From: Devosia sp. SD17-2 | Lineage (GTDB): Bacteria; Pseudomonadota; Alphaproteobacteria; Rhizobiales; Devosiaceae | Direction of reading: 5' to 3' | DNA: 64,000 nt | Assembly (NCBI RefSeq): GCF_029201565.1 | Contig: NZ_CP104002.1 | Span: forward strand, 1,133,001 to 1,197,000 | Shown here: positions 1-8,948 of the stretch, piece by piece | How positions within the stretch are numbered: position 1 is the stretch's first letter | Layout of the letters: every line of letters starts with the position of its first letter | Notes under the pieces: model-generated | The model's database searches: none | What the model saw: only the letters and a program-made list of their open reading frames with translations | What the model was told of the DNA's origin: nothing | Program-made: the position numbers and the translations under genes

Positions 1-333
1 GGGCGTGGCGCCATTCGCCTCCTGGCTCAGCGCATGGACGGGGAAATGGCCGTGCAACATTTGCAAATCGGCCTGTCTCTCGTCGCCGGTGAGACAGTTT
101 TTCCTGCCTGAGGCAGAATATTTCTCAAATTTTTCTGCGCGCTTTGGCTGGAAGCAGGGCATTTCGCGCATTTTGCAGAGCGCAGGACGCTGATTCCCAA
201 TTGCAAATTACGCAATATTGCGGAAATTGCGTGAAATACGCAAATTGCTTGAGTTTGCGCAAATTCCGACCTAGCTTTCTCCGGCGTGCAAACAGCGCCG
301 GGCCGGAAATGCCGGCCGCAAAGGGAGGAAGAC
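1..333. other. 5' intergenic region, no convincing gene
   Basis: I see no convincing gene here. Several short open frames exist on both strands, but none has a good ribosome-binding site or a recognisable product. A minus-strand gene could begin near 60 and run off the left edge, which cannot be tested here. From about 105 onward the DNA is much more AT-rich than its surroundings and carries the TTGCG/CGCAA palindromes annotated separately, consistent with a promoter-operator region for the transporter gene that starts at 334. Confidence 0.5.
211..263. promoter_or_regulatory. Candidate operator array of TTGCG/CGCAA inverted repeats
   Basis: Three symmetrical sites built from the same half-site lie within 53 bp: CGCAATATTGCG at 211-222 (perfect 12-bp palindrome), TTGCG-N7-CGCAA at 227-243, and TTTGCGCAAA at 254-263 (perfect 10-bp palindrome). 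They end about 70 bp upstream of the transporter start. Repeated half-sites of this kind usually mark binding of a dimeric repressor or activator. The regulator is not visible in the window. The role is inferred; the symmetry is directly seen. Confidence 0.55.
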
Positions 334-2262
334 ATGACCATGACTCATCCCCTCCAGGGGAAGCGTCCGGCAGGTATTGCCATAGGTGCAATCACCGCCG
401 CTCTTATGCTGAACGGGAGTGCCCTGGCTCAATACCAGCAGGCTCCGGAACTCGACGCCCTTGTTTCAAGTGGCGCGTTGCCGCCCGTCGCGGAGCGCCT
501 GCCGGCCAATCCGCTGGTGATCGAGCCAGTCGACAGCGTCGGCACCTATGGCGGCACCTGGCGCAGCGCCCTGCGCGGTGGCCTCGACAATGCCTGGATC
601 GCCCGCACCGTGGCCTATGACGGCCTCGTTCGCTATGACCGCGAATGGAAGGAAATCATCCCCAATCTGGCGGAAAGCTGGGAGGTCAGCGCAGACGCCC
701 GCACCTATACGTTCAAGCTGCGCGAGGGGCTGAAGTGGAATAACGGCACGCCGTTCACCAGCGCCGATATCGCCTTTGCGGTCGAGCTCTTCGCCGAGCC
801 AAGCTATGGCGGCGGCACCTTCATGAAGAACCCCAACAATCCTGTGACGGTAGAGGTCATCGACGACACGATGTTCAGCTTCGTCTTCGAGCACCCGAAC
901 GGGCTGATCATGGATGATCTGGCCAGCGTCAACGGCCTGACCGTGGTGTCGCTCAGCAAGGATTACTGCAGCCAGTTTTACCCGAAATACAACCCGGACG
1001 CGGCTGCCAATGCCAAGGCGGCAGGCTTCGAGACCTGGGAACTGCAAATGACGGACCGTTGCTCCTGGGCGACGGAGACCATCCGCTGGGCCAATCCCGA
1101 CCTGCCGATGATGAATGCCTGGATGATCGACGATCCGCTGACCGGTGACGCCACGCGCGCCAGCTTCAAGCGCAATCCCTATTACTGGAAGGTCGATACC
1201 GAAGGAAACCAGCTGCCCTATATTGACCGGCTCGACATGCGCGTGTCCGACTCGCTCGAAGAAATCACGCTGATGGCGCTCAATGGCGAGATCGACTTCC
1301 AGGACCGCCATATCGCGACCGTCGCCAACCAGCCTCTGTTCTTTGACGGACAGGAGGGCGGTGATTACCGGCTGGGCGCCAATGTGCCCTCGTCGATGAA
1401 CACGCTGGTCCTGCAGTTCAACCTCAACCATGTCGACGAGAAGCGCCGCGAGCTCTTCGCCAACAAGGATTTCCGCATCGGGGTCAGCCATCTGCTCGAC
1501 CGCGAGGAAATCATCGACGTGGTCTTTACCGGCCAGGGCGAGCCCTTCCAGGCGGCGCCGCGCCCGGAAAGCCCGTTCTATGACGAGGAAATGGCCAAGC
1601 AATATACCGAGTTCGATCCGGATGCGGCGGCCGCGGCCTTCGAACGGGCGGGCCTGAGCAAGGGTGGCGACGGGGTCTATACCTTTGGCGATGGGTCCCC
1701 ACTCAAGGTCACCATCGACCTCATCTCCTCGTTCCGTTCGGAATGGGTGGACATGATGGAGCTGATGCAGCTCCAGCTCGAGGCCGGTGGGCTGGATATC
1801 GAGCTCAACAACATTGACCGCACGCTCTATTACGACAAGCGACCGCTCGGCGATTTCGACGCGCAGGTGTGGCAGGGCGACGGTGGCCTAGATGTGGTGC
1901 AGGAGCCGCGCTATTACATGGCTTCGGGTGGGGAGTCCGTCTGGGCTTTCCGCTGGCAGGCCTGGTACAATGGCTCGACGCCGGAAATTGCCGAGGAGCC
2001 CGCAGAATGGGCCGCCGAGCAGATGAAGCTCTACAGCCAGCTGCGCGAAGAGGGTGATCCGGCCAAGCGTTCCGAACTGATGACCCAGATCCTGGCGCTC
2101 GCCAAGGAGAACTTCCCGGTCATCGGCATCAGCCTGCCGGGCGAGGGCTACTACATCGCCAAGAACAATATGCGCAACATCGCCGAGCCGATGCTGCATG
2201 CCTATCTCTACCCCACGCCTGCTCCCTACGACCCATTCCAGTGGTACTTCGCCCAGGAATAG
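334..2262 (+). CDS. ABC transporter family 5 substrate-binding protein (oligopeptide/oligosaccharide type)
   Basis: A 642-residue periplasmic solute-binding protein of the SBP_bac_5 family, the capture subunit of the importer encoded by the next four genes. The start at 334 is chosen because AAGGGAGGAA lies directly upstream at 321-330; it gives a basic N-terminus, a hydrophobic segment and a likely signal cleavage after ALA near residue 32. Family features include RTYTFKLREGLKWNNGTPFT and NPYYWKVDTEGNQLPYIDRL. The latter type of motif is common in family 5 proteins that bind oligosaccharides rather than peptides, so a sugar ligand is plausible given the downstream DUF2264 and ThuA genes. The ligand cannot be decided from sequence alone. 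Confidence 0.9.
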   Translation: MTMTHPLQGKRPAGIAIGAITAALMLNGSALAQYQQAPELDALVSSGALPPVAERLPANPLVIEPVDSVGTYGGTWRSALRGGLDNAWIARTVAYDGLVRYDREWKEIIPNLAESWEVSADARTYTFKLREGLKWNNGTPFTSADIAFAVELFAEPSYGGGTFMKNPNNPVTVEVIDDTMFSFVFEHPNGLIMDDLASVNGLTVVSLSKDYCSQFYPKYNPDAAANAKAAGFETWELQMTDRCSWATETIRWANPDLPMMNAWMIDDPLTGDATRASFKRNPYYWKVDTEGNQLPYIDRLDMRVSDSLEEITLMALNGEIDFQDRHIATVANQPLFFDGQEGGDYRLGANVPSSMNTLVLQFNLNHVDEKRRELFANKDFRIGVSHLLDREEIIDVVFTGQGEPFQAAPRPESPFYDEEMAKQYTEFDPDAAAAAFERAGLSKGGDGVYTFGDGSPLKVTIDLISSFRSEWVDMMELMQLQLEAGGLDIELNNIDRTLYYDKRPLGDFDAQVWQGDGGLDVVQEPRYYMASGGESVWAFRWQAWYNGSTPEIAEEPAEWAAEQMKLYSQLREEGDPAKRSELMTQILALAKENFPVIGISLPGEGYYIAKNNMRNIAEPMLHAYLYPTPAPYDPFQWYFAQE

Positions 2263-2335
2263 GTCCTCCCCGGCTCCCGCGACCCCTCCCATGGGCCGCG
2301 GGGTGCTGGAGATTATGAAGGGCGGCTCGTGAGTT

Positions 2336-2450
2336 ACCCCCTCCTAGCCTCCCCCTGAAAATGGGGAGGGACCGGCCGGTGGGTGGACACCGAACTTGCC
2401 CGGAATGCTGAAGTGCTCCTCCCCCGATCAGGGGGAGGTTGGGTGGGGGC
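2336..2450. repeat. MITE-like palindromic repeat, copy 1 (diverged)
   Basis: An element of about 115 bp fills most of the gap between the binding-protein and permease genes. Its left end resembles CCCCCTCCTAGCCTCCCCCT and its right end is the approximate reverse complement (AGGGGGAGGTTGGGTGGGGG). Each end also folds into its own hairpin. The same ends occur at 12261-12373 and 30617-30730, but the interior of this copy has diverged. It may also work as a stem-loop limiting read-through from the binding-protein gene to the permeases. Confidence 0.75.
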
Positions 2451-2498
2451 TGACGCCTCCATGCTCCCAACCTTTTCTGCTTCTTCAAGGAGAGCCCA

Positions 2499-3491
2499 AT
2501 GCTCCGCTTCATTGCCAATCGACTGCTGGCCATGGTGCTCACCTTGTGGGCGGTCAGTTTCGTTGCCTTTGCCATCATCCAGCTGCCGCCGGGCGACTAT
2601 CTGACCACTTATGTGGCCACGCTCTCGGCCAATGGCGACCGGGTGGATCCGGCGACCATCGAGGCGCTGCGCCGGCAATATGGTTTTGGCGAGCCTTATC
2701 TCGTCCAATATTGGAAATGGATCTCCGGCATTCTGACGCGCGGAGATTTTGGCCAGAGCTTTGAGTGGAAGGCGCCGGTGACGACCCTGATCTGGGGGCG
2801 GCTGGGCAATTCCATCCTCGTCGAGGGGCTGGCCGTGCTGGTGATGTGGTTCATCGCCCTGCCCATCGGCATCTATGTGGCGGTGAAGAAATATTCGCTG
2901 GGCGATTACCTCGCCACGGTGGGCGGTTTCATTGGCCTCGCCATCCCAAATTTCCTCCTCGCCCTGCTGCTGATGTATCTCAGCTTTGTCTGGTTCGGCA
3001 CGACCATCGGCGGGCTGTTCTCGCCCGAATATGAAAGCGCGCATTGGTCGATCCCGCGGGTGATGGATTTCCTCTCCCGGGCCTGGGCGCCGGTGCTGGT
3101 GCTGGCCACCGCAGGCACGGCGGAGCTGATCCGTATCCTGCGCGCCAATCTGCTCGATGAGCTCAAAAAACCCTATGTCACCACCGCCCGGGCCAAGGGC
3201 CTGCCGGAATGGAAGGTGATCCTCAAATATCCCGTGCGCGTGGCGCTGAACCCGCTGGTCTCGACCATTGGCTGGCTGCTGCCGGCGCTGGTCTCGAGCT
3301 CGGTGATTGTCTCTGTTGTGCTCAATCTCCCGACGGCGGGGCCGCTTCTGCTGCGCTCGCTGACCAGCCAGGACATGTATCTGGCCGGCGCCATCATCAT
3401 GCTCCTGGGCGTGCTCACCGTGATCGGCACGCTGATCTCGGACCTGTTGCTGGCCTGGATCGATCCGCGCATCCGTTTCGGAGGAAAGTAA
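2499..3491 (+). CDS. ABC transporter permease (DppB/OppB-like)
   Basis: A 330-residue inner-membrane permease, first of two in this importer. The N-terminus MLRFIANRLLAMVLTLWAVS is the classic DppB-type first helix, followed by a periplasmic segment and about five more hydrophobic helices. The cytoplasmic EAA-like coupling loop lies around residues 220-260 (KPYVTTARAKGLPEWKVILK). The start is supported by AAGGAG about 7 nt upstream. The stop is followed one base later by the second permease, so the two are translationally linked. Substrate as for the upstream binding protein. Confidence 0.92.
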   Translation: MLRFIANRLLAMVLTLWAVSFVAFAIIQLPPGDYLTTYVATLSANGDRVDPATIEALRRQYGFGEPYLVQYWKWISGILTRGDFGQSFEWKAPVTTLIWGRLGNSILVEGLAVLVMWFIALPIGIYVAVKKYSLGDYLATVGGFIGLAIPNFLLALLLMYLSFVWFGTTIGGLFSPEYESAHWSIPRVMDFLSRAWAPVLVLATAGTAELIRILRANLLDELKKPYVTTARAKGLPEWKVILKYPVRVALNPLVSTIGWLLPALVSSSVIVSVVLNLPTAGPLLLRSLTSQDMYLAGAIIMLLGVLTVIGTLISDLLLAWIDPRIRFGGK

Positions 3492-3492
3492 G

Positions 3493-4629
3493 ATGGCCGT
3501 CGAAACGCTCTCGCCCGTTGCAGAAGTGGTGCCGCCGCGCCGCGCCCGCGAGTCCCAGCTTGGCCTGATGTGGCGCCGGTTCAAGCGGCATCAGCTGGCC
3601 GTGGTCAGCCTCTGGATCGTGATGGCCTTCTATCTCGTGGCGGCGCTGGCCGAATTTCTGGCTCCGGCCGATCCGTCCGCCTATAGCGCCCGCTATACCT
3701 ATGCGCCGCCGCAGGGGCTGCACTTCATCCTGCGCGACGAGAATGGCGGCTGGTCGTTCCAGCCCCATGTCAATGGCTACAAGTCCGAGGTGGACCCCAA
3801 GGCCATGCGCCGCACCTTTGTGGTGGATCCCGATGTGGTGATCCCGGTGCAGTTCTTTGCCCCCGCCGAGCCCTATCGGCTGTTTGGCGTCATCCCCATG
3901 TCGGTCAAGCTGATGGGGGTCGAGAACAAGCGCGATCCGTTCTATGTGCTGGGGGCGGACCGGCTGGGCCGCGATCTCCTCAGCCGGTTGATCCACGGCA
4001 CGCGCATTTCGCTCTCCATCGGGCTGGCCGGTGTGACCCTCAGCCTCTTTTTCGGCATCATTATCGGCGGTTTTGCCGGTTATTATGGCGGCTGGTTCGA
4101 CGGCGCGGTGATGCGGGTGATCGAGTTCATCCGCTCCATGCCCACCATTCCGCTCTGGCTGGGGCTGGCGGCCGCAATGCCCAAGAACTGGAATGCGCTC
4201 CAGACCTATTTCGCCATCACCATCATTCTCTCGCTGATCGGATGGACCGAGCTGGCGCGTGTGGTGCGCGGGCGGTTCCTCAGTCTGCGCACCGAGGATT
4301 TTGTGACGGCGGCGCAGCTTGATGGCGCCAGCGACTGGCGCATCATCACGCGGCATATGGTGCCCAGTTTCACCAGCCACATCATTGCGGCGGCAACGCT
4401 CGCCATTCCGGGCATGATCCTCGCCGAAACAGCGCTGAGCTTCCTCGGGCTGGGGCTGCAGGCGCCGATCGTGAGCTGGGGCACGCTGCTCCAGGAAGCC
4501 CAGAACATCCGCACCCTGGCGACGGCGCCGTGGCTGCTGACGCCGGGCATCTGCGTGGTGGTGGTGATCCTGGCGCTCAACTTCTTCGGCGACGGCCTGC
4601 GCGACGCGGCTGATCCTCATGGGCGGTGA
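3493..4629 (+). CDS. ABC transporter permease (DppC/OppC-like)
   Basis: A 378-residue permease partner of the preceding gene, starting 1 nt after its stop with GGAGGAAAG directly upstream. It has the longer cytoplasmic N-terminus of the DppC type, one helix near residues 35-55, then a soluble insert of about 100 residues before the conserved domain (DRLGRDLLSRLIHGTRISLS). The coupling loop is TEDFVTAAQLDGASDWRIIT and the family hallmark AETALSFLGLGLQAPIVSWG follows. The large periplasmic insert is typical of family members linked to the sugar-binding type of family 5 protein, which is inference. Confidence 0.92.
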   Translation: MAVETLSPVAEVVPPRRARESQLGLMWRRFKRHQLAVVSLWIVMAFYLVAALAEFLAPADPSAYSARYTYAPPQGLHFILRDENGGWSFQPHVNGYKSEVDPKAMRRTFVVDPDVVIPVQFFAPAEPYRLFGVIPMSVKLMGVENKRDPFYVLGADRLGRDLLSRLIHGTRISLSIGLAGVTLSLFFGIIIGGFAGYYGGWFDGAVMRVIEFIRSMPTIPLWLGLAAAMPKNWNALQTYFAITIILSLIGWTELARVVRGRFLSLRTEDFVTAAQLDGASDWRIITRHMVPSFTSHIIAAATLAIPGMILAETALSFLGLGLQAPIVSWGTLLQEAQNIRTLATAPWLLTPGICVVVVILALNFFGDGLRDAADPHGR

Positions 4630-4652
4630 GATGATGGTTTTGTGGATGTTTA

Positions 4653-4786
4653 ACCCCTCATCCGCTCTTCGGGCACCTTCTCCCTCAAGGGGAGAAGGAA
4701 GGCAGGGTGCCTCCCCTAACACAGGCCTCCCCCTCGCCCCTCCTGGGAGAGGGTGGATCGCGCGTAGCGCGAGACGGGTGAGGGGG
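4653..4786. repeat. Composite palindromic intergenic repeat (GAGAAGG/GAGAGGG family)
   Basis: The gap between the second permease and the first ATPase is almost filled by a mosaic of hairpins: CTTCTCCCTCAAGGGGAGAAG and, further on, CCCTCCTGGGAGAGGG, flanked by CCCCTCA at the left and GGTGAGGGGG at the right. The same modules occur in reverse orientation at 15911-16070 and, partly, at 6957-7000, so this is a dispersed repeat family rather than gene-specific sequence. Confidence 0.8.
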
Positions 4787-4815
4787 CTTTCGACGGCAAA
4801 TAGCGAGTGTCCGGC

Positions 4816-5832
4816 ATGACCAAACCCCTCCTGACCATCAACAATATGTCCCTCATTTTCACCTCGCCCGACGAGCCCGACATCGAGGCGGTGCGGCAGG
4901 TGGATCTGACGCTGACGCCGGGCAAGACACTGGCGCTGGTGGGGGAAAGCGGCTGCGGGAAATCGGTGACGGCGCGGGCAATTCTGCGGCTTTTGGAAAA
5001 GAACGCCGATATCCGCACCGGCGAAATCCTCTTTGAGGGCGCGGGCGGGCCGGTCGATATTGCCCGGCTCAAGCCCGACAGCCAGGCCATGCGCGCCATT
5101 CGCGGGGCGCAGATTTCGATGATCTTTCAGGAGCCGATGAGTTCGCTGTCGCCGGTTCATACGATCGGTGACCAGATCGACGAGATCATCGTGCTCCATG
5201 AGGGATTAAAACCCAAGGCGGCGCGGGAGCGGACGGTGGCGCTGCTCGATCAGGTGGGCGTGCCCGGTGCGCGCGAGCGGGCCAATGCCTATCCGTTCGA
5301 GCTGTCGGGTGGGCTGCGCCAGCGCGCCATGATCGCCATGGCGCTGGCCTGTACGCCAAAACTGCTGATCGCCGACGAGCCGACCACGGCGCTCGATGTG
5401 ACGACGCAGGCGCAGATCCTTGATCTCCTGCGCCAGCTGCAGGCTGATTATGGCATGGCCATGCTGTTCATCACCCATGATCTCGGGGTGGTGGCGGAAA
5501 TCGCCGATGAGGTGGCGGTGATGTATCTGGGCGATGTGGTGGAGCAGGGGGACGTCTATGAGGTGTTCCGCGCGCCGCAGCACCCCTATACGCAGGCGCT
5601 GATGGCGTCGGTGCCACGGCTGACGCGGAAAGCCGAGCGACAGCGGCTGTCGCCGATCAAGGGCACGGTGCCTTCGCCCAAGGATCGGCCGGTCGGCTGC
5701 GCCTTTACCAGCCGGTGCCCGCATGCCTTTGCGCCCTGCGCGGGCGAGCGGCCGGAACGGACCCAGGTCTCTGAAGGCCATGTGGCGCGGTGCCATCTTC
5801 TCACTCATCAGAAGGCGGAGGCGCTGGCATGA
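4816..5832 (+). CDS. ABC transporter ATP-binding protein (DppD/OppD-like)
   Basis: A 338-residue ATPase of the oligopeptide-type importer. It shows Walker A GESGCGKS, a Q-loop, the signature [12 protein letters not shown], Walker [13 protein letters not shown] and the C-terminal oligopeptide-transporter extension with its cysteine cluster ([19 protein letters not shown]), where family members may hold an iron-sulfur cluster. The ATG at 4816 is chosen by family alignment; a GTG at 4807 is in frame, and neither has a strong Shine-Dalgarno site because repeat DNA lies just upstream. The 3' end overlaps the next ATPase by 4 nt (ATGA). Confidence 0.92.
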   Translation: MTKPLLTINNMSLIFTSPDEPDIEAVRQVDLTLTPGKTLALVGESGCGKSVTARAILRLLEKNADIRTGEILFEGAGGPVDIARLKPDSQAMRAIRGAQISMIFQEPMSSLSPVHTIGDQIDEIIVLHEGLKPKAARERTVALLDQVGVPGARERANAYPFELSGGLRQRAMIAMALACTPKLLIADEPTTALDVTTQAQILDLLRQLQADYGMAMLFITHDLGVVAEIADEVAVMYLGDVVEQGDVYEVFRAPQHPYTQALMASVPRLTRKAERQRLSPIKGTVPSPKDRPVGCAFTSRCPHAFAPCAGERPERTQVSEGHVARCHLLTHQKAEALA

Positions 5833-6902
5833 GCACGCTTCTTACCGTCGAAAACCTCTCCAAGATCTATACGCTGGGTGGCGGGCTCTTCGGTGCTGGC
5901 CGGGAGCTTGTAGCGCTCAATGACATCAACCTCACCGTCGAGGCGGGGGAAACCCTCGCCATTGTCGGGGAGAGCGGCTGTGGCAAGACCACGCTGGGGC
6001 GCTGCATCATCAAGGCGCAGCCGGTCAGCTCGGGCAAGGTGTTTTATCACCCACAAGAGGGGCAGCGCGTTGAGCTGAGTGCGCTCGACAAGCGCGCCAT
6101 AAAACCCTGGCGGCGCGATATCCGCATGATCTTCCAGGACCCGATGAGCTCGCTCAACCCCAACATGCGGGTCTTCGATATCGTCGCCGAGCCGCTGCGG
6201 GTGCATCGCATCGCCAAGGGGCGCGAGCTTGAGGACAAGGTCATCGACACCCTCGCCAAGGTGGGCATTCCCGCCGATGCGGTGGGCCGCTATCCCCATG
6301 CCTTTTCGGGAGGGCAGCGGCAGCGCATCGGCATTGCAAGAGCGCTGGTGCTCGACCCGAAACTGGTGATCGCGGACGAGGCGGTGTCGGCGCTCGATGT
6401 GTCGATCCAGGCGCAGGTCTTGAACCTGCTGGAGGACCTCAAGGCCGATTTCGGGCTGACCTATATCTTCATCAGCCATGATCTGGGCGTGGTGAACTAC
6501 ATCGCCGACCGGGTGGTGGTGATGTATCTGGGCCATGTGGTGGAAAATGCGCCGACCGAGGCGCTGTTCGAGCGGCCCCGCCACCCCTATTCGGAAATGC
6601 TGCTCGAAGCCCTGCCGATTGCCGACCCAAGCCGGCGCAAGGGGCGGAGCACCGAGCTCAAGGGCGAAATCCCCTATCTCGGCAACCGCCCGCAGGGGTG
6701 CCCGTTCCACACGCGCTGCAAATATGCCCAGGACATCTGCCGGAGCGAAAAGCCGGCGCTGCGCCCGATCAACGGCTCGGCCCAGCTGGCGGCATGCCAC
6801 TTTGCCGAAAGTCTGGAGCTGAAGGGGGCCTATGGGCCGGCGCCTGTCACGCCGCGCACGCTGCAGTCCGCCGATGGATTGCCCGGACATGCCGGGCAAT
6901 GA
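5829..6902 (+). CDS. ABC transporter ATP-binding protein (DppF/OppF-like)
   Basis: A 357-residue second ATPase of the importer, starting in a 4-nt overlap (ATGA) with the first. Walker A is GESGCGKTT and the signature is FSGGQRQRIGIARAL. Walker B reads LVIADEAVSALD, with Ala where most paralogues have Pro (DEPVSALD); the catalytic Asp-Glu pair is intact, so activity is expected. The C-terminal cysteine-rich segment (GCPFHTRCKYAQDICRSE) is present. The last residues, LPGHAGQ, and the stop codon lie inside a palindromic repeat (6878-6900), so the tail seems to have been acquired from intergenic repeat DNA. Confidence 0.92.
   Translation: MSTLLTVENLSKIYTLGGGLFGAGRELVALNDINLTVEAGETLAIVGESGCGKTTLGRCIIKAQPVSSGKVFYHPQEGQRVELSALDKRAIKPWRRDIRMIFQDPMSSLNPNMRVFDIVAEPLRVHRIAKGRELEDKVIDTLAKVGIPADAVGRYPHAFSGGQRQRIGIARALVLDPKLVIADEAVSALDVSIQAQVLNLLEDLKADFGLTYIFISHDLGVVNYIADRVVVMYLGHVVENAPTEALFERPRHPYSEMLLEALPIADPSRRKGRSTELKGEIPYLGNRPQGCPFHTRCKYAQDICRSEKPALRPINGSAQLAACHFAESLELKGAYGPAPVTPRTLQSADGLPGHAGQ
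6878..6900. repeat. ATTGCCCGG-type palindromic repeat overlapping a stop codon
   Basis: ATTGCCCGG, 5-nt loop, CCGGGCAAT: a 9-bp perfect stem that supplies the final codons of the DppF-like gene and the T of its stop codon. Relatives sit at 24703-24725 and 52192-52216. It may also form a stem-loop at the end of the ABC transporter transcript. Confidence 0.7.
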
Positions 6903-6956
6903 CGATGGAGGGGAGGATGGGTTCGATTGTCCAAGAATTTACCGCCGTCACCGGCC

Positions 6957-7000
6957 TACACCTCCCCCTTGAGGGGGGAGGGTGGGAGGGGGTGAGGGGA
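6957..7000. repeat. Partial palindromic intergenic repeat (GAGGGGG family)
   Basis: A hairpin ACCTCCCCCTTGAGGGGGGAGG followed by a GGTGAGGGG end, resembling half of the composite repeats at 4653-4786 and 15911-16070. It lies between the ABC transporter and the DUF2264 gene. The rest of the 186-bp gap shows no gene. Confidence 0.65.
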
Positions 7001-7088
7001 GCCTGATCATTGCGGCTCGCGCCCCCGACCTTTGTGCCCTCCCAAAAACCACTGACATTCCGGTTCACAACAGAGATGCCGAGCTGAC

Positions 7089-8948
7089 ATGACCTACGAT
7101 CCCGTTTCCGCCAATCCGCTGGCCGGTAATCCGCTCAAAAGCCGTAACGATGTCGAAAAGGGGCTGCGCGATCTGTTTGCGCCGCTGCTGCCCTATTTCT
7201 CCGAAGGTGGGGCGCGGGTGCGGCTCGACGCGGTGGGCGCCCATTTTGATCGGGCGGCGGCCGACCTTGAAGGCTTTGCCCGGCCGCTGTGGGGGCTGAC
7301 GCCGCTGGCCGCAGGCGGCGGTGATTTCGACCATTGGGCGCTTTATCGTCAAGGTCTGGCCAATGGCACCGATCCCGAGCACCCCGAATATTGGGGGACG
7401 GTCAACGGCATTGACCAGCGGCAGGTGGAGCTGGCGGCCATCGGCTTTACCATGAAGATGCTGCCGCACCTCGTCTGGGAGCCGCTGCCGCAAAAGGCCA
7501 AGGACAATCTGGCCGCCTATCTCAAGCATGCGCGCCAGTTCGATTATGCGCCCAATAACTGGAAGTTCTTCCGTATCCTCGTTGATCTCGGGCTCGAGGA
7601 ATGTGGGGTCGAATTCGACCGCTCCTATACGGACACATATCTGGCCGAGCTCGAGGATTTCTATATCGACGATGGCTGGTATCGCGACGGCAATATCCGT
7701 CGGATCGACCACTACATCCCCTTCGCCATGCATTTTTATGGGCTGATCTACGCCAAGCTGGCGCGGGGCGACGGGGACCGCGTGGCCGTCTACAAAGAGC
7801 GCGCGCGGCTCTTTGCGCGGGATATCCAGCACTGGTTTGACGATGAGGGCGGCACGCTGGCCTTCGGGCGTTCTCTGACCTATCGCTTTGCCTGTGGCGG
7901 CTTCTGGGGCGCGCTGGCCTTTGCCGATGTCGAAGCGCTGCCCTGGGGCGTCATCAAGGGCCAGTTCCTCCGGCACCTGCGCTGGTGGAGCAAGCTGCCG
8001 ATTGCAACGCGCGATGGCGTGCTCTCGGTGGGCTATGGCTATCCCAACCTCTTCATGTCGGAGAGCTATAATTCCTCGGGCTCGCCCTATTGGGCGCTCA
8101 AAGCCTTCCTGCCGCTGGCGCTGCCGGCCGACCATCCCTTCTGGACGGCGGAAGAGGTCGAGGCCAATTTCGACGATGCGCCGGTGCCCTTAAAGCATCC
8201 GGGCATGGTGATGATGCATACGCCGGGCAATGTGGTGGCGCTGTCGAGCGGCCAGCAGAACTGGCAGATGCGCCACGGCACCGAGAAATACGCCAAGTTT
8301 GTCTATTCCTCGCGCTATGGCTTTTCCGTTGAGGCCGATGAGCGGGCCTATCCGCAGGGCGCGTTTGACGGGGCGCTCGCCTTTTCCGATGACGGTCGCC
8401 ATTATCGCGTGCGCGAGACCAATGAGAGCGCCAGAATTGCCGGCGACAAGCTCCACGCCGTGTGGAAGCCCTGGGCGGATGTGACGGTCGAGACCTGGCT
8501 GATCCCGGCCAATCCCTGGCATATCCGCGTGCACAAGATCACGACGCCGCGGGCGCTGCATGCCACCGAGGGCGGCTTTGCCATTGGTCGTGCCGACCAG
8601 AACGCCGACACCTATATCGACGAGCCCGGTCGCGGTGTGGCCAAAAGCGTGACCGATGTCAGCGCCATTGTGGATTTGTCGCCGGACGGCCAGCGCGAGG
8701 GGCGGGCTTTCCGGGCGCTGCCCAACACCAATCTCATCGTCTCGAAAACCATCGTGCCGCAATTGCGGGGCGAGATCCCGGCCGGGACCACTGTTCTGGT
8801 CACGGCGGCGATGGCGCTTCCGGCTGGTGCCGCGGCCGAAACGGCCCTCGCCCAGCCGCCCAAGGCGCCCGACCTTGCCGCGCTCGAAGCGCTTTTTGCC
8901 CGCGAGGGCGTTGATGTCAGCGCCATTATGGTGCCGGAGACTTTCTGA
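7089..8948 (+). CDS. DUF2264 domain-containing protein (possible glycoside hydrolase)
   Basis: A 619-residue soluble protein without a signal peptide. It is recognised as DUF2264 from the N-terminal region (residues about 30-90, including FARPLWGLTPLAAGGG and HWALYRQGLANGTDPEHPEY) and the alpha-toroid-like middle with DIQHWFDDEGGTLAFGRS. From memory, some members of this family have been characterised as beta-glucuronidases (CAZy family GH154); that assignment should be checked. A uronic-acid-releasing role would fit the oligosaccharide-type importer upstream and the uronate genes near 47900-52200. The stop overlaps the next start by 1 nt (TGATG), so it is part of the same operon. Confidence 0.8.
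   Translation: MTYDPVSANPLAGNPLKSRNDVEKGLRDLFAPLLPYFSEGGARVRLDAVGAHFDRAAADLEGFARPLWGLTPLAAGGGDFDHWALYRQGLANGTDPEHPEYWGTVNGIDQRQVELAAIGFTMKMLPHLVWEPLPQKAKDNLAAYLKHARQFDYAPNNWKFFRILVDLGLEECGVEFDRSYTDTYLAELEDFYIDDGWYRDGNIRRIDHYIPFAMHFYGLIYAKLARGDGDRVAVYKERARLFARDIQHWFDDEGGTLAFGRSLTYRFACGGFWGALAFADVEALPWGVIKGQFLRHLRWWSKLPIATRDGVLSVGYGYPNLFMSESYNSSGSPYWALKAFLPLALPADHPFWTAEEVEANFDDAPVPLKHPGMVMMHTPGNVVALSSGQQNWQMRHGTEKYAKFVYSSRYGFSVEADERAYPQGAFDGALAFSDDGRHYRVRETNESARIAGDKLHAVWKPWADVTVETWLIPANPWHIRVHKITTPRALHATEGGFAIGRADQNADTYIDEPGRGVAKSVTDVSAIVDLSPDGQREGRAFRALPNTNLIVSKTIVPQLRGEIPAGTTVLVTAAMALPAGAAAETALAQPPKAPDLAALEALFAREGVDVSAIMVPETF

Noticed and set aside
27..391. Two overlapping minus-strand frames at the left edge
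   Set aside because: They overlap the operator-like palindromes and the well-supported start at 334, have no ribosome-binding sites and no recognisable protein features.
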